Of a stretch of 64,000 nucleotides of DNA, positions 26,989-35,699 are shown piece after piece; within the stretch, counting starts at the first letter, position 1; every line of letters starts with the position of its first letter. The notes beneath the pieces are model-generated. The model did no database searches and was not told the DNA's origin. It worked only from the letters and a program-made list of their open reading frames with translations. Both the position numbers and the translations under genes were made by a program. Location: the NCBI RefSeq assembly GCF_030814695.1, contig NZ_JAUSVL010000001.1:2764227-2828226 (forward strand), in the 5' to 3' direction. Source of the DNA: Oligosphaera ethanolica (GTDB lineage Bacteria; Verrucomicrobiota; Lentisphaeria; Oligosphaerales; Oligosphaeraceae).

Positions 26989-27480
26989 GCACGAGGAAGA
27001 GGGAGAGAGGGATGAGTTTGTGGGGGAGGGGAAGGGCCGTGGGCCCTTCCCCTCCCCCACGCCCCCTCTCTATCCCATCTCGGGCGTCGTGTCTTGCCGC
27101 TGACGCGGCAAGTCACGACGCCGGGTGGGGTAGGGGCGCGAAGTCTGTAGCCGCACGGCACGCGAAGGCGCGAAGACGCGAAGAAGATTTTTTATCCGCA
27201 GATTACGCAGATTAGCGCAGATTTGGGCGTCGTGTCTTGCCGCTGACGCGGCAAGTCGCGACGCCGGGTGGGGTAGGGGCGCGAAGTCTGTAGCCGCACG
27301 GCATGCCGTGCGGCACGCGAAGACGCGAAGGCGCGAAGAAGATTTTTTATCCGCAGATTACGCAGATTAGCGCAGATTTGGGCGTCGTGTCTTGCCGCTG
27401 ACGCGGCAAGTCACGCCGCCGGGTGGGGTAAGGGCGCGAAGTCTGTAGCCGCACGGCATGCCGTGCGGCACGCGAAGGCG
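26989..27480. repeat. Composite repeat modules, three copies of a 150-bp unit
   Basis: A G-rich/C-rich inverted repeat at about 27020-27060, then repeated units comprising the GTCTTGCCGCTGACGCGGCA palindrome, GTAGGGGCGCGAAG, the CCGCACGGCATGCCGTGCGG palindrome, the GGCGCGAA run and the TTATCCGCAGATTA element. No gene is visible. Confidence 0.82.
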
Positions 27481-27812
27481 GCTCGTTGCGTGTTAGAAAA
27501 GTGGCATTAGATTATTAGCTTGTTTTATTGTCCGTCGGGATATGGCAGTTATGTCGTGGCTGGCGGTCGGTGATTATGCAAGCGCATGAAAGGCTGACGA
27601 GCAGTGCGGGCGTTGCCGGCGTTGCTCAAGTGATGTATGTGTATCAGGCCGGTTTATCCGGAAAATGCGACAAGACGTGCCTGCTGGTGCGATACGGTTG
27701 CCTGAATCCTCTGCTAAGACGGGGTGATCGGCGCTGCTGACCAGCTGCACACCCCGAGAAGGCCGCCGGCGCAAGGCCGGCGAGTCTGATTATTGCCCAC
27801 CACTGTCATTAC
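27481..27812 (+). other. Unique, non-repetitive leader region upstream of speA
   Basis: These 330 bases differ from the surrounding repeats and contain no convincing gene. Several short hairpins are visible, for example GCCGGTTTATCCGG near 27650 and CGCCGGCGCAAGGCCGGCG near 27765, the latter without a T-tract. An AT-rich patch near 27500-27530 may hold a promoter. A structured 5' untranslated region of speA or a small RNA are possible, but no known family was recognised. Confidence 0.4.
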
Positions 27813-29768
27813 ATGACTGAAAGCAGAGGGTATTCCTGCGAAATGAACATACGCAAAGAGGCTTTGGAGCATTGGTCAGCCGAGGATTCCGCGGAACTCT
27901 ACGGCATCCGCAATTGGGGCAACGGCTATTTTGATGTCGCGGACGACGGCGGCTTGGTCGTGTCGCCCTTTCCGGGCAACAACGCCCCGACGGTGAATCT
28001 GCTGGATGTCGTCAATGGCATCAAAGACCGCGGCATGAACATGCCGGTGTTGTTGCGGGTCAGCAACATATTGGATTCGCAGATCAAGCTGTTGCATTCG
28101 AGTTTCCGTCGGGCGATCAAGCAGACGGGTTACCAAGGCGTCTACAAGGGCGTCTTTCCCATCAAAGTCAATCAGCAGCAGCAGGTGATTGAAGAGATTA
28201 CCCGTTTCGGGCGCGAATTCCACCACGGCTTGGAGGCTGGCAGCAAGGCCGAGCTGATAGCGGCGCTGGGGACGCTTCACGACCGCGAGGCCTGCCTGGT
28301 CTGCAATGGCTACAAAGACGAAGAGTTCATCGACCTGGCGCTGTACGCCTGCAAGCTGGGCATGCAGTGCATCATGGTGGTGGAGATGCTCAGCGAGCTG
28401 CCGGCGATCATTGAGCGCAGTCGCGTGCTGGATATCAAGCCATTGATTGGCATTCGCATGAAATTGTCGACGCGGGCGACGGGCCAGTGGGCGGAGTCCG
28501 GCGGCGACCGCAGCGTGTTTGGGCTGAACACCTCCGAGCTCATTGAGACGGTCGATTTGCTGCGCAAAGAGGGCATGCTCGACTGTCTGAAGCTGCTGCA
28601 TTATCACATTGGGTCGCAGATACCGAATATCCGCGATATTCGTGCGGGGGTGCTGGAAGCCAGCCGCGTGTACGCCGGGCTGGTGCAGGAAGGCGCCGCC
28701 ATGGGCTACCTCGACCTCGGTGGCGGCCTCGCCGTGGACTACGATGGGTCGCACACGAATTACCACCAGAGTCGCAATTACACCCTCGACGAGTATTGCG
28801 TGGACGTCATTGACACCGTCGCCGAGACCCTCAATGGCTACAAGATCGAGCATCCGACCATCATTACTGAGTCGGGGCGGGCGACTATCGCCTATTATTC
28901 CGTGCTGCTGTTCAATATCCTTGACGCCACGCGTTTCGAGCCACCGCAGGTGCCGGAGGCCGTTCCGGATGGCGTCAGCGAAATGACCAAGGACCTTCTG
29001 CAAACTCTTAAGAACATCAATCAGAAGAATCTGCAGGAGTGCTTCCACGATGCGATCTACTACCGGGACGAGTTGCGCATACTTTTCAAGAATGGCCGCA
29101 TTTCCCTGCGCGAGCGCGGTTTGGCTGAGAATGCCTTCTGGCACATCATGGTGATGATCAACAAGGGCGTGAAGAAGCTCAAGTACGTTCCGGACGAGTT
29201 TGAGGCGTTGGACTCTGCGTTGGCGGATATTTACTATGCGAATTTCAGCGTGTTTCAGTCTTTGCCGGACGCCTGGGCGATCAAGCAGTTGTTTCCGATC
29301 ATGCCGATACATCGTTTGAATGAGCGGCCCACGCGCAACGCGATTATATCCGACATCACTTGCGACTGCGATGGCAAGATCGAGCAGTTTGTGGACCTCC
29401 ATGACGTTCGCAAGACCTTGCCCTTGCATGAGCTGCGGGAAAACGAAGAGTACTACCTCGCGGCGTTTCTGGTGGGGGCTTACCAGGAAACGCTCGGCGA
29501 CCTCCACAATCTGCTGGGCGACACCAACGTGGTGAGCATCACCATCTCGCAGGAAAGCGGTCGTTTTGAGATCGTCAAGGAGCTCGAAGGCGACTCGGTT
29601 GCCGACGTGCTGTCGTACGTGGAATACAACCCACAGGCGCTGCGGGACAGCTTCAAACGCAATGCCGAACGGGCGGTCCGCGAAAAGCTCATCACTCCGG
29701 CGGAACGCAAGGTGATCATGACCGCGTTTGAGGACGGTATCCGCGGCTACACCTATTTCGAACGCTAA
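27813..29768 (+). CDS. speA: Biosynthetic arginine decarboxylase
   Basis: A PLP-dependent decarboxylase of 641-651 residues converting L-arginine to agmatine, the entry to polyamine synthesis here. Seen: DSAELYGIRNWGNGYFDV at the N-terminus, YKGVFPIKVNQQQQVIEEI with the PLP lysine, GLEAGSKAEL, HYHIGSQIPNIRDIRAG, YLDLGGGLAVDYDG, and a C-terminal catalytic region CDCDGKIEQFVD. These are the hallmarks of the SpeA branch of fold-III decarboxylases and the length is normal. The start may be 27813 or the ATG at 27843 (MNIRKE); neither has a strong ribosome site. The carboxynorspermidine synthase gene follows after 67 bases, and the remaining pathway genes lie to 35060. Confidence 0.95.
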   Translation: MTESRGYSCEMNIRKEALEHWSAEDSAELYGIRNWGNGYFDVADDGGLVVSPFPGNNAPTVNLLDVVNGIKDRGMNMPVLLRVSNILDSQIKLLHSSFRRAIKQTGYQGVYKGVFPIKVNQQQQVIEEITRFGREFHHGLEAGSKAELIAALGTLHDREACLVCNGYKDEEFIDLALYACKLGMQCIMVVEMLSELPAIIERSRVLDIKPLIGIRMKLSTRATGQWAESGGDRSVFGLNTSELIETVDLLRKEGMLDCLKLLHYHIGSQIPNIRDIRAGVLEASRVYAGLVQEGAAMGYLDLGGGLAVDYDGSHTNYHQSRNYTLDEYCVDVIDTVAETLNGYKIEHPTIITESGRATIAYYSVLLFNILDATRFEPPQVPEAVPDGVSEMTKDLLQTLKNINQKNLQECFHDAIYYRDELRILFKNGRISLRERGLAENAFWHIMVMINKGVKKLKYVPDEFEALDSALADIYYANFSVFQSLPDAWAIKQLFPIMPIHRLNERPTRNAIISDITCDCDGKIEQFVDLHDVRKTLPLHELRENEEYYLAAFLVGAYQETLGDLHNLLGDTNVVSITISQESGRFEIVKELEGDSVADVLSYVEYNPQALRDSFKRNAERAVREKLITPAERKVIMTAFEDGIRGYTYFER

Positions 29769-29835
29769 GGGCGGCCGCACGGCGGCCCGCGGGCATTTTC
29801 ATCCCACAGGACAACAGAGCAAAGGAGAACAACAC

Positions 29836-31026
29836 ATGGCACGAGTGCTTATCATTGGCGCTGGCGGCGTCGGCCAGGTCGTCGCTCACAAATGCGCGCA
29901 GGTCCCGGAGGTCTTCAGCGACATCTGCCTGGCGAGTCGTACTGAGGCCAAATGCAAGAAGATCGCCGCGCAGCTGTCGCGGCCGATTGAGACGGCCGGG
30001 GTGGATGCGGACAATGTCCCCGAGCTGGTCGCGCTGATCCGGCGCTTTCGGCCGGACGTGGTGATCAACGTGGCCCTGCCATACCAGGATCTGCACATCA
30101 TGGACGCGTGTCTGGAGACCGGCGTGCACTATGTGGACACGGCCAACTACGAGCCGCCGGACGTGGCGCATTTCGAGTACAAATGGCAGTGGGACTACCA
30201 GGCGCGCTTCAAGGAACGCGGCATCATGGCCCTGCTGGGCAGCGGCTTTGACCCAGGCGTCACCAACGTCTTCACGGCCTGGGCGAAGAAGAAGCACTTC
30301 GATACCATTGAGGAGCTGGACATCATCGACGCCAATGCCGGCGACCATGGCATGCCTTTTGCGACCAATTTCAACCCCGAGATCAATATTCGCGAAGTGA
30401 CCGCCAACGGCAAGTTCTACTGCGACGGCGCATTCGTGGAGACCAAGCCGATGGAAATCAGCAAGGTCTATGATTTTCCGGCGGGCATCGGTCCAAAGAA
30501 GATCTACCTGCTTTGGCACGAAGAGCTGGAGTCGCTGGCGCGGTTTCTCAAGCCGCATGGCCTGAAGGCGGCGCGCTTCTGGATGACGTTCTCGGACAAC
30601 TATCTGAAGCACCTCGAAGTGCTGCAGAATGTGGGCATGACGCGCATTGACCCGGTGATGTACAACGGCCATGAGGTCATTCCGCTGCAGTTCCTGAAGG
30701 CGCTGCTGCCCGACCCGGCATCGCTGGGGCCACTGACCAAAGGCAAGACCTGCATCGGCTGTCTGATCAAGGGCACGAAGGACGGCAAGCCGCGCCGCTA
30801 CTATGTCTATAATATCTGCGACCACCAGGAGGCGTACCGTGAGGTGCAGTCGCAGGCGATCTCATATACCACCGGCGTGCCCGCAATGATCGGCGCGATG
30901 ATGGTCGCGACCGGGACCTGGAAAGGCACCGGCGTCTTCAATATGGAGGATTTCGACCCGGAGCCCTTTATGCAAAAGCTCAACATTCACGGTCTGCCAT
31001 GGACCGAGCAGTTCCTGGAAGGATGA
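29836..31026 (+). CDS. Carboxynorspermidine/carboxyspermidine synthase (saccharopine dehydrogenase family)
   Basis: A 396-residue NADPH-dependent enzyme that condenses L-aspartate semialdehyde with putrescine (or diaminopropane) and reduces the Schiff base to carboxyspermidine (or carboxynorspermidine). Seen: RVLIIGAGGVGQVVAHKC for the cofactor, DVVINVALPYQDLHIMDACL, GSGFDPGVTNVF, DANAGDHGMPFATNFNPEIN, and C-terminal GTWKGTGVFNMEDFDPEPFM, which separates this family from true saccharopine dehydrogenases. Start at ATG 29836 is supported by AAAGGAG; the longer frame overlaps speA. The decarboxylase gene of the same route follows at 31437 after a repeat-filled spacer. Confidence 0.93.
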   Translation: MARVLIIGAGGVGQVVAHKCAQVPEVFSDICLASRTEAKCKKIAAQLSRPIETAGVDADNVPELVALIRRFRPDVVINVALPYQDLHIMDACLETGVHYVDTANYEPPDVAHFEYKWQWDYQARFKERGIMALLGSGFDPGVTNVFTAWAKKKHFDTIEELDIIDANAGDHGMPFATNFNPEINIREVTANGKFYCDGAFVETKPMEISKVYDFPAGIGPKKIYLLWHEELESLARFLKPHGLKAARFWMTFSDNYLKHLEVLQNVGMTRIDPVMYNGHEVIPLQFLKALLPDPASLGPLTKGKTCIGCLIKGTKDGKPRRYYVYNICDHQEAYREVQSQAISYTTGVPAMIGAMMVATGTWKGTGVFNMEDFDPEPFMQKLNIHGLPWTEQFLEG

Positions 31027-31436
31027 GTGGGGAGGGTGTGGGTTTTGTGGGGGAGGGGAAGGGCCATTGGCCCTTCCCCTCCCCCACGCCCCCTCTCTAT
31101 CCCATCTCAGGCGGCGTGTCTCGCATCGCCGCTGCGCGGCGCCGCCGAGCCACGCCGCCGGGTGGGGAGGTTTTTATCCGCAGATTCCGCAGATTTTCGC
31201 AGATTTTGTAATGTCTCGCGCGAGGGTGCGAAGGCGCGAAGAAACAAGGCTAGGCAGGAAGGTTTTTTGGGGGGAGGGGAAGGGCCATTGGCCCTTTCCT
31301 ACCCCTCGCGCTCCCCCACCTATCCCATCTCGGGCGTCGTGTCTCGCGCCGCCGGGGCGGCAAGTCACGCCGCCGGTGGGGAGGTAGTATTGGCCTCACG
31401 CGAAGGCGCGAAGAAAGGCAAGAAAGAAGGCGCAGT
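31027..31436. repeat. Composite repeat modules between the two carboxyspermidine genes
   Basis: Two G-rich/C-rich inverted repeats (31049-31086 and 31270-31310 approximately), each with its CTATCCCATCTC word and palindrome, a TTATCCGCAGATTCCGCAGA element near 31176 and GGCGCGAA runs. The A/G-rich end (AAGAAAGAAGG) may serve as ribosome site for nspC. No gene is seen. Confidence 0.8.
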
Positions 31437-32603
31437 ATGAGCACAGCACCGGCAGGGATTGCCAATCTAAATCTCCAGGCGCTGCCGACGCCGTGTTTTG
31501 TGCTGGACGTAGCGGCGTTGCGGGCGAACTTGGCCGTGCTGGATGTCGTTCAGCGGCGCACGGGCGCGAAGATATTGCTGGCGCAGAAGGCTTTTTCCAT
31601 GTACGCGGTGTATCCGTTGTTGCGGGAAGTCCTGCATGGCGTGTGCGCGAGTTCGCCACACGAAGCGCGACTGGGCCGTGAGGAATTCGGGCGGGAAGTG
31701 CATGCTTTCGCGGCGGCGTATTCCGAGCGCGATGTGCGCGAGTTGTTGACGCTCTGCGATCACCTGCTGTTCAATTCGTTTGGGCAGTGGCGGCGTTTTC
31801 GCGACTTGTGCCGGGCGCATGCCGGGCGGGTGTCCTATGGTCTGCGAGTGAATCCGGAGCATTCCGAGGCCGTGGCGGAGATGTACTCGCCTTGTGCGCC
31901 GAAGTCGCGCCTGGGCATCAAGCGCGAGGCCTTTGTCGGGGAGGATCTCGACGGCATCAGCGGGCTGCATTTCCACACGCTCTGTCAGCAGAATGCCGAC
32001 GCGCTGGAGCGGACGGTCGCGGCCTTCGAAGCGCGCTTCGGCGAGTTCATTCCGCAGATGCGCTGGATTAATTTCGGCGGTGGCCATCACATTACCCGCG
32101 CCGACTACGATGTCGACCGGCTTTGCCGGATCATCGACGGCTTTCGGCAACGCCATGGCACCGAGACGATCTACCTCGAACCCGGCGAGGCCGTGGCGCT
32201 CAACGCCGGGTCGCTGGTGGCGACCGTGCTGGACGTGGTGCACAACGACGGCGATATCGCGATTCTCGACGCGTCCGCCGAAGCGCATATGCCGGACGTA
32301 CTGGAGATGCCCTATCGGCCGGAGGTCGTGGGCGCGGGCCAGCCCGGCGAATTCGCCCACGACTATCGGCTGGCGGGGCATTCGTGCCTGGCTGGCGATG
32401 TCATCGGCGACTATTCATTCCCGCAGCCGCTGGCACCGGGGGACAAAATCGAACTACTGGACATGGCGATCTACAGCATGGTCAAGACCAATACCTTCAA
32501 TGGCCTGGCGCTGCCGAGCATGGCCACTTGGGACAGCGACAGCCGCGAGCTGAAAATCATCCGGCAATTCGGCTACGAGGATTTCAAGGGACGCCTGTCG
32601 TGA
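31437..32603 (+). CDS. nspC: Carboxynorspermidine/carboxyspermidine decarboxylase
   Basis: A 388-residue PLP-dependent fold-III decarboxylase that removes the carboxyl group from carboxyspermidine to give spermidine (or the nor-form). Seen: LPTPCFVLDVAALRANL, ILLAQKAFSMYAVYPLLRE with the PLP lysine, SPHEARLGREEFG, LRVNPEHSEA, GLHFHTLCQQ, INFGGGHHITR, YLEPGEAVALNAG, and HSCLAGDVIGDYSFPQPL with the active-site cysteine. These match NspC rather than diaminopimelate decarboxylase, although the two are related. The gene follows its partner synthase and precedes aguB by 48 bases. Confidence 0.95.
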   Translation: MSTAPAGIANLNLQALPTPCFVLDVAALRANLAVLDVVQRRTGAKILLAQKAFSMYAVYPLLREVLHGVCASSPHEARLGREEFGREVHAFAAAYSERDVRELLTLCDHLLFNSFGQWRRFRDLCRAHAGRVSYGLRVNPEHSEAVAEMYSPCAPKSRLGIKREAFVGEDLDGISGLHFHTLCQQNADALERTVAAFEARFGEFIPQMRWINFGGGHHITRADYDVDRLCRIIDGFRQRHGTETIYLEPGEAVALNAGSLVATVLDVVHNDGDIAILDASAEAHMPDVLEMPYRPEVVGAGQPGEFAHDYRLAGHSCLAGDVIGDYSFPQPLAPGDKIELLDMAIYSMVKTNTFNGLALPSMATWDSDSRELKIIRQFGYEDFKGRLS

Positions 32604-32650
32604 CGCCGGCATCTGCCGGGCGGCGGCCGCGGGCCGCGAGGAGAGACTAC

Positions 32651-33526
32651 ATGAGCACTACCAACACGACCACGACTATCGCGCTGCTGCAGGGCCGCGG
32701 CTATAAGGACGCCGCTGAGGCCATCGCGGCCACCGAACGGCAGATCGCCGCTGCGGCGGCGCGCGGCGCGCGTATCATCTGCACCCAGGAGCTGTTCCTC
32801 ACGGAGTACTTCTGCCGGGTGCAGGACCAGGCACATTTCGTCCTGGCCGAGAGTATACCCGGGCCGAGCACGGAGCATTTTGGCGCCATTGCGCGAAAGC
32901 TCGGGGTGGTGCTGATTCTGTCGCTGTTCGAACGGCGCGCGCCCGGGCTGTACCACAATACCGCGGTGGTCATCGACGCCGATGGGAGTGTCGCCGGGAT
33001 ATACCGCAAAATGCATATTCCGCAAGACCCGGGATTCGAAGAGAAATTCTATTTTACGCCGGGCGACTTGGGCTTTCGGGCCTTCGATACCGCGTATGGT
33101 CGCATCGGTGTGATTATCTGCTGGGACCAGTGGTACCCCGAGGCGGCGCGGCTTACGGCGCTGCACGGCGCAAATGTGATTTTCTGCCCGACGGCAATCG
33201 GCGGGCTGGCCAGCGAGGGCCCGGCGCTCGCACAACAGCAACGCGATGCGTGGCTGAATGTGCAACGCGGACACGCCGTCGCCAATGGCTGCTACTACGC
33301 CGCGGTGAATCGCGTCGGGACGGAATACGACACGGCGTTCTGGGGGACGTCGTTCGTCGCTGATTTCTACGGCAATGCCATCGCCCAAGCCGGCCAAAAG
33401 GACGACGAGGTGCTGGTCGCGACCTGCGACTTCCAGGCCCAGGAAACGCACCGGCAAATGTGGCCGTTCTTCCGCGACCGCCGTATCGACGCGTACCAGG
33501 ATATCACCCGCCGATTTTTGGACTAG
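32651..33526 (+). CDS. aguB: N-carbamoylputrescine amidase
   Basis: A 291-residue nitrilase-superfamily enzyme hydrolysing N-carbamoylputrescine to putrescine, CO2 and ammonia. The catalytic triad is visible: glutamate in IICTQELFLTEYFCR, lysine in YRKMHIPQDPGFEEKFYF, and cysteine in GVIICWDQWYPEAARL. The last two segments are specific to AguB. Start at ATG 32651 follows GAGGAGAG; a longer frame from 32123 runs antiparallel through nspC in another phase and is not real. With aguA on the opposite strand it links agmatine to putrescine, the substrate of the carboxyspermidine synthase encoded nearby. Confidence 0.96.
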   Translation: MSTTNTTTTIALLQGRGYKDAAEAIAATERQIAAAAARGARIICTQELFLTEYFCRVQDQAHFVLAESIPGPSTEHFGAIARKLGVVLILSLFERRAPGLYHNTAVVIDADGSVAGIYRKMHIPQDPGFEEKFYFTPGDLGFRAFDTAYGRIGVIICWDQWYPEAARLTALHGANVIFCPTAIGGLASEGPALAQQQRDAWLNVQRGHAVANGCYYAAVNRVGTEYDTAFWGTSFVADFYGNAIAQAGQKDDEVLVATCDFQAQETHRQMWPFFRDRRIDAYQDITRRFLD

Positions 33527-33983
33527 GGAGGGTGGTTTTGTGGGGGGAGAGGAAGGGCCGTGGGCCCTTCCTCTCCCCCCACGCCCCCTTCCCTATCCCA
33601 TCTCGGGCGTCGTGTCTTGCCGCTGGCGCGGCAAGTCACGACGCCGGGTAGGGGGTGTTTTTGCGAGGGAGAGGAAGGGCCATTGGCCCTTCCTCTCCCT
33701 CGCGCTCCCTCTCTATCCCATCTCGGGCGTCGCGTCTTGCCGCTGGCGCGGCAAGTCACGACGCCGGGTGGGGAGCGGGAAAATTTTTGCTCACGCGAAG
33801 GCGCGAAGGCGCGAAGAAGCCAAGCTCGGGGCTGCGCCCCGAGCTTGGGGAAGAAGGAAAAGGAAGGCGCGAATTTGCCGCCGGGTGAAGGCTCGTTCTG
33901 CTGTCGTTCTGTGGTGGCGCCTGTAGGCGCCGCTTTTTTGCTCACGCGAAGGCGCGTTTCGCGCCGCCGGGTGGGGGAATGGT
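33527..33983. repeat. Composite repeat modules between convergent aguB and aguA
   Basis: Two tandem 125-bp copies of the G-rich/C-rich inverted repeat with palindrome (starting about 33540 and 33664), a GGCGCGAA run, and the 11-bp hairpin at 33822-33846. A hairpin GTGGCGCCTGTAGGCGCCGC followed by TTTTTT near 33912-33940 could terminate aguB transcription. No gene is present. Confidence 0.78.
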
Positions 33984-35060
33984 TCAGAACATTTGCTGGC
34001 TGAGGCAGTGTAGGGCGCCGCCTTCGATGACGATGTCGTAGCAGTCGCTGGGGACGATTTCGCGGGTGGGGAATGCCTGGGCGATGATGGCCAGGGCCTG
34101 TTCGTCGCGGCGGTCCTGGCGGTAGGTCGGCACGATGACGGCGTTGTTGATCACGAGGAAATTGGCGTAGGTGGCGGGCAATATCTCTTCGCGCCAGTTT
34201 TGGGGCCGGATCGGCTCCGGCATGGGCAAGCGGATGACTTCCAGTGGCGTGCCGTCGTGCAGACGCATGGCGCGAAGCAGTGCGTCGTTGCGTTTGAGGA
34301 CGTCGTGGTTGGGCGACAGCGGGTCGTCGTCGTAGGCGGTCAGCACCACGTCGTGGGCAACGAAACGCGTGATGGTGTCGATATGGCCGTCGGTGTCATC
34401 GCCGGCGAGGCCGCTGGGCAGCCATAGCACCTGCTCGCAGCCCAAGGCGTCCATCAAGAGCTGCTCGGCGCGAGCTTTACTCATGCCGGGATTGCGATTC
34501 GGGTTGAGCACGACGGATGCCGTGGTCAGCAGCGTGCCGCGGCCATTGACCTCCAGCGCGCCGCCCTCGCAGAACAGCGGCGCGTGGAAGCAGGGCAGGA
34601 CGTCCATGGCGGCGATGGCCCGCGGCACGGCGTCGTCGAGGTCCCACGGCGGAAATTTTCCTCCCCAGGCATTGTAGTCGAAGTCGAGTACGGCGCGACG
34701 TTGGCCGTCGGCGTGTCGGAGGATGATCGGGCCGTGGTCGCGACACCACGCGTCGTTGGTGGGCAGGTCGTGGAAGCGCACGCGGGAGAGATCGGCCCCG
34801 GCGTCGGCAAGCAGCGACCGGTAGTGTTCTTGCGCGGCAGCGACGCAATTCAGGCGCAGGTCCTCAAAGCGGGTAATGGCCGCCGCAAATGCCGCGTAGG
34901 CGCGCTCCAGCGCCGGGCGGGTGTTCGGCCAGGTCGCCGGATTGATTGGGCAAGAAAGCATCACCGACTGCTGTTGCGACCACTCGGGGGGCAGGCTGTA
35001 GCCCAGCGCCCGCGGCGATGGGCATTCACACGACGTAGCATTGTTCACGAAAGAGGCCAT
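33984..35060 (-). CDS. aguA: Agmatine deiminase
   Basis: A 358-residue guanidino-group-modifying enzyme (pentein fold) converting agmatine to N-carbamoylputrescine plus ammonia. Seen: LPPEWSQQQSVMLSCPINPATWP, LPTNDAWCRDHGPI, DFDYNAWGGKFPPWDLDD, PLFCEGGALEVNGRGTLLTT, DTDGHIDTITRFV, and GGALHCLSQQ at the C-terminus carrying the nucleophilic cysteine. The family normally ends in this motif, and so does this protein. It is transcribed convergently towards aguB, so the pathway is split into two transcripts. RBS-like TCTGGAGAA lies before the start. Confidence 0.95.
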   Translation of the reverse strand: MASFVNNATSCECPSPRALGYSLPPEWSQQQSVMLSCPINPATWPNTRPALERAYAAFAAAITRFEDLRLNCVAAAQEHYRSLLADAGADLSRVRFHDLPTNDAWCRDHGPIILRHADGQRRAVLDFDYNAWGGKFPPWDLDDAVPRAIAAMDVLPCFHAPLFCEGGALEVNGRGTLLTTASVVLNPNRNPGMSKARAEQLLMDALGCEQVLWLPSGLAGDDTDGHIDTITRFVAHDVVLTAYDDDPLSPNHDVLKRNDALLRAMRLHDGTPLEVIRLPMPEPIRPQNWREEILPATYANFLVINNAVIVPTYRQDRRDEQALAIIAQAFPTREIVPSDCYDIVIEGGALHCLSQQMF

Positions 35061-35340
35061 GGCATTCTCCAGAGAGGTCGCTTTTTGCCCTTAATTTATC
35101 CCGCGGTTTTTTTTTATCCGCAGATGGCGCAGATTTCCGCAGATTATTGCCTCACGCGAAGGCGCGAAGGCGCGAAGAAAACCATCTCGGGGCTGCGCCC
35201 CGAGATGGGCTGGGGTGAAGTTTAGTCTCACGCGAAGGCGCGATGTCTGTAGCCGCGTGGCGTGGCGTGTGGTACGCAAAGGCGCGAAGGCTGTGCCCGT
35301 GCTGGGGAAGGGATGGAGTGAGAGTTTTTTCAAAAAAGTT
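35061..35340. repeat. Repeat modules upstream of aguA and the trp leader
   Basis: A TTATCCGCAGATGGCGCAGA element at about 35114, a GGCGCGAA run at 35153-35178, and an 11-bp hairpin at 35183-35207 in which the three outer pairs are changed on both arms (CATCTCGGGG pairing with CCCCGAGATG). Further weak copies follow to about 35300. The aguA promoter must lie within the first part. Confidence 0.75.
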
Positions 35341-35451
35341 TGGTGGTGGGGCTTGTACGGCGCCTTTCTTGTACTACTGTAACGAAACAGCGAAACAATG
35401 ATAGTTATAGTTTTGGTGGTTTGAGTTTGGGTTGGAGACGGGGCATAAGTG

Positions 35452-35577
35452 ATGTCGGAAGTGAAGAATAACAGTGGTGTGCTGGTGTTGGCTGTCGAGT
35501 CGTCGTGGTCTTGGCGATGGCGTGGTATGCCGGGCCGCTGCTGTTGTTATGTGGCTGTCTGTGAGGTGCGGGAGTAG
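35452..35577 (+). CDS. Putative tryptophan leader peptide (trpL-like, 41 residues)
   Basis: A short ORF starting ATG 35452 and ending TAG 35575-35577. Codons 19-23 read Trp-Ser-Trp-Arg-Trp (TGG at 35506, 35512 and 35518), although trpE itself contains no tryptophan at all. A modest GGGG lies eight bases before the ATG. The ORF is followed within 45 bases by an intrinsic terminator and ends over the segment able to form an antiterminator. The peptide itself is not expected to have a function; the position of the translating ribosome would be what matters. It is longer than enteric leaders (14 residues). Assignment is by position, Trp content and RNA pairing, not by similarity. Confidence 0.72.
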   Translation: MSEVKNNSGVLVLAVESSWSWRWRGMPGRCCCYVAVCEVRE

Positions 35578-35665
35578 AAAGACTCTGCACTAGCAGGGAG
35601 TGATGTTGAGAGAAGACAGTGGGCCGCACCGGCGTGATAGAGCGTGGTGCGGCCTTTTTGTTTTT
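35565..35665 (+). promoter_or_regulatory. Putative trp attenuator: antiterminator versus terminator helix
   Basis: GGTGCGG at 35565-35571, at the very end of the leader ORF, is complementary to CCGCACC at 35624-35630, which is also the upstream arm of the terminator hairpin. A ribosome stalled at the Trp codons (35506-35520) would leave the first segment free and favour the antiterminator; a ribosome reaching the stop codon at 35575 would cover it and allow termination. The arrangement is as expected for translation-coupled attenuation controlled by charged tRNA-Trp. Confidence 0.7.
35622..35665 (+). terminator. Intrinsic terminator in the trp leader
   Basis: Nine-base perfect stem GGCCGCACC (35622-35630) and GGTGCGGCC (35646-35654) around a 15-base loop, followed by TTTTTGTTTTT. 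It lies 171 bases before the trpE start, with no gene between leader ORF and trpE, so it would act as an attenuator rather than an operon end. Confidence 0.85.
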
Positions 35666-35699
35666 GTGAGCAGGCGGGTTTGGTCTGGTGTGGCGCGGA

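Noticed and set aside
27528..27740. A 70-codon ORF upstream of speA
   Set aside because: No ribosome site, no recognisable product, and it lies in a region with hairpins more consistent with a leader.
27876..29780. A 634-codon minus-strand open frame
   Set aside because: Antisense of speA; no recognisable motif, and speA is unambiguous.
32123..32650. An N-terminal extension of aguB
   Set aside because: It reads nspC in another phase; the nitrilase fold begins at 32651 with a good ribosome site.
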